NCBI RefSeq assembly: GCF_015776785.2
Contig: NZ_LFMD02000005.1
Span: 212,828-266,722 of the forward strand
Reading direction: 5' to 3'
Length of the DNA stretch: 53,895 nt
Source: Kitasatospora sp. SUK 42
GTDB taxonomy: Bacteria; Actinomycetota; Actinomycetes; Streptomycetales; Streptomycetaceae
Position 1 is the first letter of the stretch. Every line of letters starts with the position of its first letter. The position numbers and the translations under genes were made by a program. Below are positions 6,779 through 15,316 of this stretch, in pieces. The notes beneath the pieces are model-generated. The model ran no database searches and was not told the DNA's origin. It saw nothing but the letters and a program-made list of their open reading frames with translations.

Positions 6779-8629
6779 TCAGCGCTTGAACGCGGCCAGG
6801 AGTGGTGCGGGGTCGAACACGGCGGCGTCCGGCGTGTACTCGTCGTCGAGCAGCAGCCGCAGGTAGCGCCCGGCACTGCTGAGGTACTCGCCGCCCGAGG
6901 TCGCGGCCGCGTCGACGACCTCCCGGTACGGGCGCACCCGGTCGAGGTCGAGGTAGGTGAGCGCGTTGACCGCCTCCAGCCGGGCCCACGGGGTGCCCTC
7001 CGACGCCGCCACGCGGGCGAGGGCCTGGTAGGCGGCTTCGTCGCCGGTCAGTCGGGCGAGGGCCTCTGCGGCGGGAACGACGACGGACGGCTCGGGGTCG
7101 GCGAGGGCCGTGCGGAGCGGGGCCGCCGCGTCGGGGACACCGGGGGTGAGCCGGAGGATGCCGATGGCGGCCCAGCGGCGCACGGTCGCGTCGTCGTCCT
7201 CCAGGGCGGTCAGCAGTTCCGGGAGTACGGAGCTGTTGCGCTCCAGCCCGCGGTCGGCGAGGTCGAGGATCCGCTCCAGGGGGTAGGCGCCGGGGGCGCG
7301 GCTCGCGTCCCAGCCGAGGAGCGGGGAGTCCTCGGGCAGGAAGCCGTTGTCGTGGCCGGCGAGGATGTGTTCGCGCAGCGCCTGCCGCAGCTGGGCCTCG
7401 ACCTCGGCGAACTCGGGGCGCCCGGCCAGGTTCTCGACCTCGTCCGGGTCGGCGTCCACGTCGTACAGCTCGACCGGCGCGGCGGGCAGCCACCACCGCT
7501 CCTGCTCGGGGGTCAGCCGCCCGGCGGTGTGCTCCACCTCCCAGGAGCGGAAGCCGGCCGCGTTCCAGGCGAAGGCCTGGTGCTGGATCACCGGGCGGTG
7601 CGGCGTGTAGTTGCGCAGGTAGCGGAAGCGGCGGCTGCGGACGGTGCGCACCAGGCTGAAGCGCTCGTCCATCCGGCCGCGCTCGCCGAACGCGAGCGCG
7701 GGCCCGGTCGGCTCGGTCAGTGGCCGCTCTGCCATCTGCGGGGGGACGGGGAGGCCGGCGAGGGCGAGCAGGGTCGGGGCGACGGACAGCGTCGAGACCG
7801 GCTCGGGGTGCCGCGATCCGGCGGGTGCCAGCCGCTCGGCGAGCCGGGGCGGGGCGGACACCAGCAGCGGCACGTGCAGGCCCTCGTCGTAGAGGTAGCG
7901 CTTGCTCCTCGGGGTGACGCCGCCGTGGTCGGAGGTGAGGAGTACGACGGTGTTTTCGGCGAGGCCGTCCTCGGCCAGTTGGCCGAGCAGGTCGGCGACG
8001 AACGCGTCCAGCCGGGCGACGGCGCTGTAGTAGCGGGCGAAGTCCGACCGCACCTCGGGGGTGTCCGGCAGGTAGCGGGGCAGGCGGATCGCTTCGAGCG
8101 GTACGGCGGGCGTCAGCGGCTCGCCGAACACCGCGGACGATCCGATCGCGCGCGCGAGCGGGGAGTTCTCGTCGAAGACCGACGACTCGTGCGTCGGGTC
8201 GTAGTTGAAGACGGCGAGGAACGGTGCTCCGGCGGGCCGGTTTCGCCAGTGCGCCGTCCGGGAGGACTCGTCCCAGATCGCGTTCGCGTCCACGTCGAGG
8301 TTGTAGTCGGTCTTCGCGTTGTTGGTGCAGTGGTACCCGGCGTCGCGGAAGAGCTCGGGGTAGGTCGCCATCCAGTCCGGGCGGGCGGCGACGGCGCGCA
8401 TCCGGTCGGCGGGCGAGTGGCTCTCGGGCGCGATTCCGGTGAGCAGGGCGAAGCGCGACGGCGAGCACACCGGGGCCGGGGAGTAGGCGCGCTCGTAGAG
8501 CACCCCGCGCGAGGCGAGGGCGTCGATGGCCGGCGTCACGGCGTGCGCGTCGCCGTAGCAGCCGAACCAGGGCGGGCAGTCCTCCGAGACGATCCAGAGG
8601 ATGTTCGGCCGTTCCGCGACAGTTCCCAT
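6779..8629 (-). CDS. sulfatase (formylglycine-dependent) with C-terminal HEAT-like repeats
   Basis: A 616-residue type I sulfatase that would hydrolyse a sulfate ester. The N-terminus has RPNILWIVSED, supplying metal-binding acids, and the FGly motif CSPSR with the modifiable Cys at residue 55. LLTSDHGG near 235 supplies further metal ligands. There is no signal peptide, so action in the cytoplasm is likely. After about residue 440 the protein changes to alpha-helical HEAT-like repeats (ALEDDDATVRRWAAIGILRL, ALADPEPSVVVPAAEALARL), which are not part of the catalytic fold. The promoter side carries a TACCGA palindrome (8641-8668). FGE lies downstream, and the TetR, MFS and GH3 genes upstream complete a probable catabolic module for a sulfated substrate. 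Confidence 0.93.
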   Translation of the reverse strand: MGTVAERPNILWIVSEDCPPWFGCYGDAHAVTPAIDALASRGVLYERAYSPAPVCSPSRFALLTGIAPESHSPADRMRAVAARPDWMATYPELFRDAGYHCTNNAKTDYNLDVDANAIWDESSRTAHWRNRPAGAPFLAVFNYDPTHESSVFDENSPLARAIGSSAVFGEPLTPAVPLEAIRLPRYLPDTPEVRSDFARYYSAVARLDAFVADLLGQLAEDGLAENTVVLLTSDHGGVTPRSKRYLYDEGLHVPLLVSAPPRLAERLAPAGSRHPEPVSTLSVAPTLLALAGLPVPPQMAERPLTEPTGPALAFGERGRMDERFSLVRTVRSRRFRYLRNYTPHRPVIQHQAFAWNAAGFRSWEVEHTAGRLTPEQERWWLPAAPVELYDVDADPDEVENLAGRPEFAEVEAQLRQALREHILAGHDNGFLPEDSPLLGWDASRAPGAYPLERILDLADRGLERNSSVLPELLTALEDDDATVRRWAAIGILRLTPGVPDAAAPLRTALADPEPSVVVPAAEALARLTGDEAAYQALARVAASEGTPWARLEAVNALTYLDLDRVRPYREVVDAAATSGGEYLSSAGRYLRLLLDDEYTPDAAVFDPAPLLAAFKR

Positions 8630-8640
8630 GACGGGCCTCC

Positions 8641-8668
8641 TATATCTACCGACTACTCGGTAGATATA
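8641..8668. promoter_or_regulatory. perfect palindrome upstream of the sulfatase
   Basis: Twelve-base arms TATATCTACCGA / TCGGTAGATATA with a 4-base spacer, 11 bp before the sulfatase start. The core TACCGA-N4-TCGGTA recurs at 9336-9351. It is probably the operator of the adjacent TetR protein. Confidence 0.75.
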
Positions 8669-8689
8669 GCAGGCCGGACGGGGATCGCG

Positions 8690-9301
8690 CTACGGCTCCG
8701 CCCGAAGGTGTCGGGTGGCCTGCTCGAAAGTGTCGAGCATGTCCATCGCGGGCCGGTGGAGCGCCTGGAGCTGCAGGCCGTCCATCAGGGCGATCAGTGA
8801 CGCGGCGGCGGCCCCGGGGTCGACGCCGGCGGCGATCCGGCCGCGCGCCGCCTCCGAGCGCAGGTGCTCGGCGAATTGGGCGTGCATGGTCTCGTACCGG
8901 CGGAGGAAGTACTCGTGGGCCGGATGCTCCGGATCGGTCGCCTCCGCGGCCAGGGTGACGAAGAGCCGCATGAAGCCGGGGTCGTCGCGGTTGCGCCGCA
9001 GCACGAAGCGGCAGGCCCCGAGCGCACCCTCCGCCTCGATCGCCTCGTCGAGCTTGGCCTGGGTGAGCGCGTTGCGCTGCTCCAGCGTCGTCAGGAGGAG
9101 CTGTTCCTTGGTGGGGAAGTAGTGCAGCAGGCCCTGGATGGTCAGGCCGACCTCGTCGGCGACGGCCTTGAGGGAGCCCTGCCGGTAGCCCTGCTGGCCG
9201 AAGACGGCGATGGCCGCCTCGACGATCTGGGCGCGGCGGCGTTCCGGTGAGGTGCGCGGTGCGCGGGTCCTCGGGCGAGCGGTGGGTGCGACATCCGTCA
9301 T
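8690..9301 (-). CDS. TetR/AcrR family regulator of the sulfatase/GH3 module
   Basis: A 203-residue TetR protein. The helix-turn-helix lies at about residues 24-68 (AAIAVFGQQGYRQGSLKAVADEVG, then GLLHYFPTKEQLL). The C-terminal helices have FMRLFVTLAAEATDPEHPAHEYF, seen in regulators of sugar and glycoside genes. It is read away from the MFS gene and toward the sulfatase. Palindromes sharing TACCGA-N4-TCGGTA lie on both sides, before the sulfatase and before the MFS-GH3 operon (and its own start). It probably represses both until a substrate or product binds. Confidence 0.92.
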   Translation of the reverse strand: MTDVAPTARPRTRAPRTSPERRRAQIVEAAIAVFGQQGYRQGSLKAVADEVGLTIQGLLHYFPTKEQLLLTTLEQRNALTQAKLDEAIEAEGALGACRFVLRRNRDDPGFMRLFVTLAAEATDPEHPAHEYFLRRYETMHAQFAEHLRSEAARGRIAAGVDPGAAAASLIALMDGLQLQALHRPAMDMLDTFEQATRHLRAEP

Positions 9302-9335
9302 ATCCGAATCGTAGTGCCGCGGCCATTGTGCTACC

Positions 9336-9351
9336 TACCGAGTGCTCGGTA
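9336..9351. promoter_or_regulatory. TACCGA-N4-TCGGTA operator before MFS-GH3
   Basis: The palindrome TACCGA gtgc TCGGTA lies between the divergent TetR (start 9301) and MFS (start 9409) genes. It has the same arms and spacer as the core at 8646-8663. A partial further half-site (TATACCG) follows at 9354-9360. Confidence 0.72.
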
Positions 9352-9408
9352 TATATACCGGACGCCCTCGGGCCGATGAGGGCAAAGCAGGAGAAAGGTC
9401 GCACCACC

Positions 9409-10737
9409 ATGGACAACGAGAGATCCGTCGCTCCGGTGGACGTACCGGCCGGCGCAGCCGTCGGCCCCGCCACCGCCGCCGAGGCGTCCGGCGCGGAGCG
9501 CGAGCACCACCCCGGAAAGCTCGTCTCAGCGGGATTCCAGGCCTCGCTGTTCCTCGCGTTCCTCGGCGTGTGGACCGCCCTGCTGCCCGCCACCAGCATC
9601 ACCCTGGCGCTGCGGGTGAACCAGATCGATCCCGACGGGAAGGCGGCCGGCCTCTCGCTCGTGCTCGGCGTCGGCGCGTTCGTCGCCCTCGTCGGGCAGA
9701 ACCTGTTCGGAGCGCTGAGCGACCGCACCACCAGCCGGTTCGGGATGCGCAAGCCCTGGATCGCCTCCGGCATGGTCACCGGCGCGGCCAGCCTGCTGCT
9801 CCTCGCCTCGGCCGACAGCATCCCGCTGCTCGTGCTCGCCTGGGCGCTGACGCAGCTGACCTTCAACGCCCTGATCGCCGGCCTCAACCCGGTCATCCCC
9901 GACCAGGTGCCGAAGCGTCAACTCGGCCGCGTCTCCGGGCTGATGGGCATCACCCAGGTGCTCGCCGGGGTCGGCGGTGCCTTCCTCGCGCAGCTGTTCC
10001 TGCCCAACCTGACAGCCGCCATGCTGATCCCCGGGCTGTTCATGCTGGTCTTCGTCACGGTGTTCCTGCGCATCCTGAAGGATCGCCGGGCCAAGCGCGA
10101 GGACCTGCCGCCGTTCAGCCTGCTGACCCTGCTCAAGGCGTTCTGGACGAGCCCGCGCGAAGCCCCCGACTTCGCGCTGGCCTGGATCTCCCGGCTGATG
10201 GTCATGTTCGGCAACATGACGCTGGCGAACTACCAGCTGTTCTTCCTGCTCGACCGGTTCGGCTACACCGAGGACAACGTCGGCCCCGCGGTGCTGCTCC
10301 TCACGGTCATCAACGCGGTCACGGCGATCCCCACCAGCATCGTCTTCGGGCGGATCTCCGACCGCCTGGGCCGCCGGAAGATCTTCGTGCTGGTCTCCGC
10401 GGTCGTCCTCTCGGTCGCCCACATCGTCGCCGGCTTCGCACCGAACTTCGCGACCTTCGTCGCCTCCTCGGTGATCGCCGGCTTCGCGATGGGCGCCTAT
10501 CTGTCGGTCGACCAGGCGCTGGTCGCGGAGGTGCTGCCCTCCCGTACGGACGTGGCCAAGGACATGGCCGTACTGCACCTCGCGAACGTGCTGCCGCAGA
10601 CGCTGGTGCCGGTCACCGCGCCGCTGTTCCTGATGATCGGCGGCGGGTCGAGCAACTATCCCGCGCTGTTCCTCGGCGGCGCCGTCATCGCCATCGTCGG
10701 CGCCGTCGCGAACCAGTTCATCCGATCCGTCCGCTGA
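9409..10737 (+). CDS. MFS transporter
   Basis: A 442-residue major facilitator superfamily permease of the inner membrane with about twelve hydrophobic segments. The family loops are visible: LFGALSDRTTSRFGMRKPW after helix 2 and FGRISDRLGRRKIF after helix 8. The first 38 residues are a hydrophilic alanine-rich tail. The ATG at 9409 has GCAGGAGAAAGG upstream. It is followed 61 bp later by the GH3 glycosidase on the same strand, so it likely imports the glycoside that GH3 and the sulfatase process. It resembles sugar/glycoside:cation symporter-like MFS proteins; the substrate is inferred only from context. Confidence 0.9.
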   Translation: MDNERSVAPVDVPAGAAVGPATAAEASGAEREHHPGKLVSAGFQASLFLAFLGVWTALLPATSITLALRVNQIDPDGKAAGLSLVLGVGAFVALVGQNLFGALSDRTTSRFGMRKPWIASGMVTGAASLLLLASADSIPLLVLAWALTQLTFNALIAGLNPVIPDQVPKRQLGRVSGLMGITQVLAGVGGAFLAQLFLPNLTAAMLIPGLFMLVFVTVFLRILKDRRAKREDLPPFSLLTLLKAFWTSPREAPDFALAWISRLMVMFGNMTLANYQLFFLLDRFGYTEDNVGPAVLLLTVINAVTAIPTSIVFGRISDRLGRRKIFVLVSAVVLSVAHIVAGFAPNFATFVASSVIAGFAMGAYLSVDQALVAEVLPSRTDVAKDMAVLHLANVLPQTLVPVTAPLFLMIGGGSSNYPALFLGGAVIAIVGAVANQFIRSVR

Positions 10738-10798
10738 GCCGGTACCGGACAGAACCCGACAACCCCCTGAACAACGGAAAGACACGGAAGAGGAAACC

Positions 10799-13138
10799 AT
10801 GACCGACACCACCACCCCGGCGGCCGCGGTGCCCGACCAGGTGCGCGATCTCACCCTGGCCGAGAAGGCCTCGCTGACCAGCGGCGCGAGCTTCTGGCGC
10901 ACCAAGGCCGTCGAGCGCCACGGCATACCCTCGATCATGCTCACCGACGGTCCGCACGGTCTGCGCAAGCAGCGGGAGGGCGGCGACCACCTCGGTCTCG
11001 GCGGGAGCGTCCCGGCCACCTGTTTCCCGCCCGCCGTCGGCCTGGGATCCTCGTGGGACGTCGACCTCGCCCGCCGGGTCGGCGAGGCGCTCGGCACCGA
11101 GGCGTCGATCGAGGACGTCGCGGTGCTGCTCGGCCCCGGCATCAACATCAAGCGCTCGCCGCTGTGCGGGCGCAACTTCGAGTACCTCTCCGAGGACCCG
11201 GTCGTCTCGGGCGTGCTCGGAGCCGCGCTGGTCAAGGGCATCCAGTCCAAGGGGGTGGGGACCTCGCTCAAGCACTACGCCGCCAACAACCAGGAGGACG
11301 ACCGGCTGCGCGCGTCGAGCGACGTCGACCCGCGCCCGCTGCGCGAGATCTACCTGCGCGGCTTCCAGCGCGTGGTGGAGGACGCGCAGCCGTGGACGGT
11401 GATGTGCTCGTACAACCGCATCAACGGCGTGTACGCCTCCGAGGACCCCTGGCTGCTCACCAGCGTGCTGCGCGACGAGTGGGGCTTCCGGGGCCTGGTG
11501 GTGTCGGACTGGGGCGCGGTCAACGACCGCGTCAAGGCCGTCGCGGCGGGCCTGGATCTCGAAATGCCCTCGTCGAACGGCGTGACGGACGCCCTGATCG
11601 TCGCCGCGGTCGAGGACGGGACGCTCGACGAGAGCGTGGTCGACACCGCCGCGGGACGCGTCGTCGACCTCGTCCGCAAGGCGCGGGCGGGGGCGGGCGC
11701 CGTCGAGGGACCGCTCGACGTCGACGCGCACCACGCCCTGGCCCGCGAGGCAGGCGGCCGCTCGATCGTGCTGCTCAAGAACGACGGGGCGCTGCTGCCG
11801 CTGGCCAGGGACACCCGCATCGCCGTCATCGGCGAGTTCGCCGGGAAGCCGCGCTACCAGGGCGCCGGCTCGTCGCTGATCAATCCGACCCGCCTGGACA
11901 ACGCGCTCGACGAGATCCGCGCGCTCTCGACCGGCACCGTGCTCCACGCCCGGGGCTTCGCGAGCGCGCTCGGGACGACGGACGCCGAGGCCGCGGCGCT
12001 GCGCGAGGAGGCGGTGGCCACGGCGGCCGGCGCCGACGTCGTCGTCCTCTTCCTGGGGCTTCCGGCGCGGCTGGAGTCCGAGGGGTACGACCGCGAGGAC
12101 ATCGACCTTCCCGCCGTTCAGACCGAACTGCTCGACGCCGTGCTCGACGCCAACCCGAACACGGTGGTCGTCCTCTCCAACGGCGGCGTCGTGGCGCTGC
12201 CGTTCGCCGACCGGGTGCCGGCGATCCTCGAAGGCTGGCTGCTGGGCCAGGCCGGCGGCGGCGCGACCGCGGACGTCCTGTTCGGCGAGGTCAACCCGTC
12301 GGGCAAGCTCACCGAGACGATCCCGCTCCGGCTGGAGGACACCCCCGCGTTCCTGGACTTCCCCGGTGAGTTCTCGCACGTGCGGTACGGCGAGGGCCTG
12401 TTCGTCGGGTACCACTGGTACGACGCGCGCCGGATGGCGGTGGCGTTCCCGTTCGGCCACGGCCTGTCGTACACCACCTTCGCGTACGGGGCCGCCTCCG
12501 CCGCGGTCAACGCCGCGGGCGACATCGACGTGACGGTGACGGTCACCAACACCGGCGACCGGGAGGGCCGCGAGGTCGTGCAGGTCTACACCGCGCTGCC
12601 CGGCGGCGGCGTGCAGCGTCCGGTACGGGAACTGAAGGCGTTCGCCTCGGTGAACCTCGCGCCGGGCGAGGCACGCGAGATCGCCCTGACGGTGCGCCGC
12701 GAGGACCTCGCGTACTGGGACATCCGCGCGGACCGCTGGGTCGTGGAGGGCGGCGCCTACGCCGTCGACGTCGCAGCCTCCAGCCGCGACATCCGCTTGA
12801 CCACCACCGTCGAGGTCGCCGGCGACCGGCTCGTCCTGCCGCTGTCGCGGACGTCGACCCTCGGCGAGGCCCTGCGGCACCCCGTCGCCGGTCCGGTCCT
12901 CCAGACCGCGCTCGACCAGATGCTGGGCAGTGCGGACGCCGCCGCGTCGGTCATGCCCGAGGGCGTCGACTTCTCCAAGATGCTGGAGTCCTTCCCCATC
13001 GGCCGTCTCGGCATGCTGGCCGCGCTGGGCGACGGGGACGGGGACGGTGGTGAAGGCGGAGGCGGAGGCGATGTGGCGGACCGGATCGACGGTCTCATCG
13101 CCATCGCCAACGCCCCCGGGCAGCACGGAGTGAGCTGA
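10799..13138 (+). CDS. glycoside hydrolase family 3 beta-glucosidase-like
   Basis: A 779-residue GH3 enzyme with an N-terminal TIM-barrel domain (about 15-290), GH3 C-terminal domain (about 320-540) and fibronectin-III-like domain (about 575-645, EVVQVYTALPGGG). The catalytic nucleophile is Asp237 in VVSDWGA. KHYAANNQE and the N-terminal SDGPHG-like LTDGPHG are also typical. There is no signal peptide, so hydrolysis of an imported glycoside is likely. The C-terminus has an extra acidic/glycine-rich stretch (GDGDGDGGEGGGGGD) of no known role. It is downstream of the MFS gene under the TACCGA operator, and a strong hairpin follows at 13205. Confidence 0.93.
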   Translation: MTDTTTPAAAVPDQVRDLTLAEKASLTSGASFWRTKAVERHGIPSIMLTDGPHGLRKQREGGDHLGLGGSVPATCFPPAVGLGSSWDVDLARRVGEALGTEASIEDVAVLLGPGINIKRSPLCGRNFEYLSEDPVVSGVLGAALVKGIQSKGVGTSLKHYAANNQEDDRLRASSDVDPRPLREIYLRGFQRVVEDAQPWTVMCSYNRINGVYASEDPWLLTSVLRDEWGFRGLVVSDWGAVNDRVKAVAAGLDLEMPSSNGVTDALIVAAVEDGTLDESVVDTAAGRVVDLVRKARAGAGAVEGPLDVDAHHALAREAGGRSIVLLKNDGALLPLARDTRIAVIGEFAGKPRYQGAGSSLINPTRLDNALDEIRALSTGTVLHARGFASALGTTDAEAAALREEAVATAAGADVVVLFLGLPARLESEGYDREDIDLPAVQTELLDAVLDANPNTVVVLSNGGVVALPFADRVPAILEGWLLGQAGGGATADVLFGEVNPSGKLTETIPLRLEDTPAFLDFPGEFSHVRYGEGLFVGYHWYDARRMAVAFPFGHGLSYTTFAYGAASAAVNAAGDIDVTVTVTNTGDREGREVVQVYTALPGGGVQRPVRELKAFASVNLAPGEAREIALTVRREDLAYWDIRADRWVVEGGAYAVDVAASSRDIRLTTTVEVAGDRLVLPLSRTSTLGEALRHPVAGPVLQTALDQMLGSADAAASVMPEGVDFSKMLESFPIGRLGMLAALGDGDGDGGEGGGGGDVADRIDGLIAIANAPGQHGVS

Positions 13139-13204
13139 ACCACGCGCCTCCCGGGCCGCCTCCCCCCGGCGACCCCGAAGAGGTGCCGAGCATCACACCG
13201 AGCG

Positions 13205-13229
13205 ACGCGGGCCGCCCTGCGGCCCGCGT
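13205..13229 (+). terminator. hairpin after GH3
   Basis: A perfect 11-bp stem (ACGCGGGCCGC with GCGGCCCGCGT) and 3-base loop CCT, 66 bp past the GH3 stop codon. It ends the MFS-GH3 operon. Confidence 0.75.
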
Positions 13230-13307
13230 CCGGCCCGGTACTGCGGGACGAACGCCTTCCCGGTACAGGCCGAGGGCCCGGCACGGGGCGAGCGGTGGCG
13301 GCCGCTC

Positions 13308-13856
13308 CTTTCCCCTGCGGGAGATGAGCGACGGCTACCGGACCGTTGCCGCCCTCGTGGTCGACATCCTCAGGCAGCTCCACGACACCTACGGAGCCCT
13401 CCGAGTCGAACGTGACAGCGGCCACCCCGTCGTGACCGTCCCTGGCGTCGTGATCACCGACGGGATCGACGCGCACCGGCACGTGTCCTGGCAGAAGCGC
13501 ACCGGAGGGCGGCTCATGCAGCACTTCCCGCTGGTGCAGTTCCTCGTCACCACCCACAGCCCGTACATCTGGCTCCCGAGGTCGTCGGGACGGACCTGTA
13601 CGACCGGGTGGTGTTCGGCAGCGGCGACGACGCGGCGCTGTCCGAGCTCTTCGGCCTCGACACCCCGTACTCGCAGCGCGCGGACGAGGCCCGGGCGATG
13701 CTGGTCGCGCCGGAGATGAAGATCGTGGCCGGCGAGGCGAGCGAGGAGGAGCGGGAGCGCTACCGGCAGCTGAAGCGGACGCTGACCAGCTCGCCGTCCG
13801 CCAGGGTCGACGACGTCGCCGCCCGCCCGCACTCCCTGACCGGACGCGTCGCGTGA
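13308..13856 (+). pseudogene. decayed AAA-family ATPase (C-terminal part)
   Basis: Two frames together recall the end of an AAA/OLD-like ATPase. The first (to about 13575) reads REMSDGYRTVAALVVDILR, then VTVPGVVITDGIDAHRHVSWQ, which is a Walker B/D-loop region with the catalytic acid replaced (normally LIDEIDAHLH). It continues to FLVTTHSPYIW, the ATPase sensor/H-loop segment. After a frameshift with missing residues, the second frame runs LPEVVGTDLYDRVVFGSG to the TGA at 13856. The Walker A half is absent. It is therefore a dead remnant of a once larger gene; related ATPases are often stand-alone accessory or defence proteins. Confidence 0.65.
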
Positions 13857-13859
13857 TCC

Positions 13860-14355
13860 GAATCCGGCGGCCTTCCTTGCCGGAGCCGCCGCGTTCCCGC
13901 ATGGCCGAGTGCACCTGCGAGATCGTGCTCGCCGAGAACCCTGAGGTCCGGGCGCCACAGCTCTGGAAGCACACGACGGTGCGGCGGAATGTGCACGCGC
14001 CGCTGCCCCATCCGACTGCCCGCCGCCGACCGCGCGCTGATCCGGGCCAGCAGCAGCTCCACCGCGTCCTCGGGCAGGTAGATCAGCAGCCCTTCGGCGA
14101 TCCACACGCTCGGCACGGCCGGGTCGTGCCCTGCGGCGGCCAGCGCGGCCGGCCAGTCCTCCCGCAGGTCCACCGCGACGGTGATCCGCTCGCAGCGTGT
14201 GACGGCCCGCTCCTGGCGCAGCACCGAGGCCTTGAAGTCCAGTGGCGCGGCGGTGTCGACCTCGAACAGCCGGGTGCCCTGGGGCCAGTCCAGCCGGAAG
14301 GCCCGGCTGTCCAGCGGTACGGGAACCGGACTGCCCGACGTGTCCTCGCAAGGGC
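13860..14355 (-). pseudogene. decayed SAM-dependent methyltransferase (TIGR00027-like)
   Basis: The minus strand reads SRAFRLDWPQGTRLFEVDTA, then a KASVLRQE stretch, VAVDLREDWPAAL and WIAEGLLIYLPEDAVELLL. These are hallmarks of the actinobacterial class I methyltransferases related to leucine carboxyl methyltransferase. The N-terminal third is missing (a TGA precedes the remnant near 14355), and the frame is lost after SRMGQ near 14010, with only weak similarity to 13860. It faces the ATPase remnant tail to tail with a 3-bp gap, so two unrelated broken genes abut here. Confidence 0.65.
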
Positions 14356-14495
14356 CTCACTCCTTCTTGAGCGTGGACGCGGACAGGGCCTCCCAACGCC
14401 ATCGCGATACCCCCTGAGCTGGCGGTCATCAGAAAGTGAAACGCCTGACACGGCCTCTGTCTGCGCGCGATCCTGGTTTCGGCACCAACAGCCAT

Positions 14496-14510
14496 GCAAG
14501 ATCACGCAAG
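14496..14510 (+). promoter_or_regulatory. GCAAG-N5-GCAAG box 1 (upstream of cassette 1)
   Basis: GCAAG at 14496-14500 and 14506-14510, a direct repeat with an exact 10-bp period. It ends 22 bp before the ATG of the first cassette gene. The same box precedes cassette 2 at a nearly identical distance (40035-40049) and follows both XRE genes. It is probably the binding site of the XRE-DUF5753 protein. Confidence 0.65.
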
Positions 14511-14532
14511 TGAAGTGACAGGAGGGACGGGC

Positions 14533-14844
14533 ATGGCGATACGGTTCTTTGGCATCGACCCGGAGACCGGTCAGGGGAACAGCCCGACGGTCTGGGTGGA
14601 CGAGGGGATCGGGGACTTGCTGGTCCAGAGCTACGTGGTCGACGAGGCGTCGATCGTCGGCGTGCTCGCGGCCGGCCACGGTCCGGACCACGAGAACACG
14701 ATCCCGTCGCACGAGGGAGTGTTTCGGATTCCGGCCCGCATGGTGCCGATTCTCAGGAGGGCGTGTGATGAGGCAGAGCGTTCCCAGCTTCGTCGAGATG
14801 CTGAACTCGGCGAAGAGCACGGCGGTGCACCTGGAACTGCGTGA
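14533..14844 (+). CDS. small cassette protein (first gene, copy 1)
   Basis: A 103-residue protein of unknown function. It shares with the 80-residue product at 40071 a common plan: a short strand-rich start (FFGIDPETGQGNSPTVWVDE against FIAKDPNSPDGDSPTVWVDE), a middle DLLVQSYVVDE, and VFRIPARMVPILRRACDEAER. The ATG at 14533 has AGGAGGG 8-9 bases upstream. Its end overlaps the DUF6879 gene by 77 bp. It always precedes DUF6879 and XRE-DUF5753 in this window, so the three probably act together, perhaps like the DUF397/XRE partners of WhiJ-type systems (inference). Confidence 0.78.
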   Translation: MAIRFFGIDPETGQGNSPTVWVDEGIGDLLVQSYVVDEASIVGVLAAGHGPDHENTIPSHEGVFRIPARMVPILRRACDEAERSQLRRDAELGEEHGGAPGTA

Positions 14845-15292
14845 CCAGTACAGCGTCGCCGAGGAAGCCGCTGAACTCGCCAAGTGGCACCGCGGCGAAG
14901 CCGTCGATGTCGACCCCGACTCGGAGTACTGGAGCGGCTGGAGCGACCTCGTCCGCCGCACCGTCGCCCGAGGCGTCCAGGTCCGCCGGGCCCGCGTCGT
15001 CTCGGTGCCGGTGACGGACTACGTGCGGTACGAGCACCACATCACGAGCGTGAACCTGGCCATCGGCGAACAGGTGCGCTGGCTGCCCCGCAGCGAAGCA
15101 TCGGGCATCGCCCTTCCGGGCAACGACTTCTGGCTGGTGGACGGGCGCGCTGTGCGCTTCAACCTGTTCGACGGACCCGGGGCTGCGTTGGACCCGCAGT
15201 ACTCCGAGGACCCGGCGGTGATCGAGCTGTGCGCCAACGCCTTCGAAGCGGTCTGGGAGCGCGGGGTGGAACACGAGAAGTTCGCCGTCTGA
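14768..15292 (+). CDS. DUF6879 family protein (copy 1)
   Basis: A 174-residue DUF6879 protein, a family confined to actinomycetes with no known reaction. The hallmark stretch is VRRARVVSVPVTDYVRYEHH, then GEQVRWLPRSEASGIALPGNDFWL and the closing FEAVWERGVEHEKF. It is about 60 per cent like the copy at 40285 by eye. The ATG at 14768 (MRQSVPSF) lies inside the preceding gene, a 77-bp overlap pointing to translational coupling. Adjacent to the XRE regulator starting 24 bp downstream; it may be the cytoplasmic partner of that regulator. Confidence 0.85.
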   Translation: MRQSVPSFVEMLNSAKSTAVHLELRDQYSVAEEAAELAKWHRGEAVDVDPDSEYWSGWSDLVRRTVARGVQVRRARVVSVPVTDYVRYEHHITSVNLAIGEQVRWLPRSEASGIALPGNDFWLVDGRAVRFNLFDGPGAALDPQYSEDPAVIELCANAFEAVWERGVEHEKFAV

Positions 15293-15316
15293 TCCAGTAC
15301 GCAGGACCACCGGACT

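Noticed and set aside
5703..8468. 921-residue minus-strand frame as one giant protein
   Set aside because: Only its last third (from the ATG at 6695) is FGE; the rest is an out-of-frame reading of the sulfatase gene and of the hairpin between them.
6518..8800. Very long plus-strand open frame opposite the sulfatase gene
   Set aside because: A mirror frame of a high-GC coding sequence; the minus strand has the clear sulfatase and FGE motifs. The same applies to 9526-11271 minus, 10718-13126 minus, 15991-17751 minus and 51436-53727 minus.
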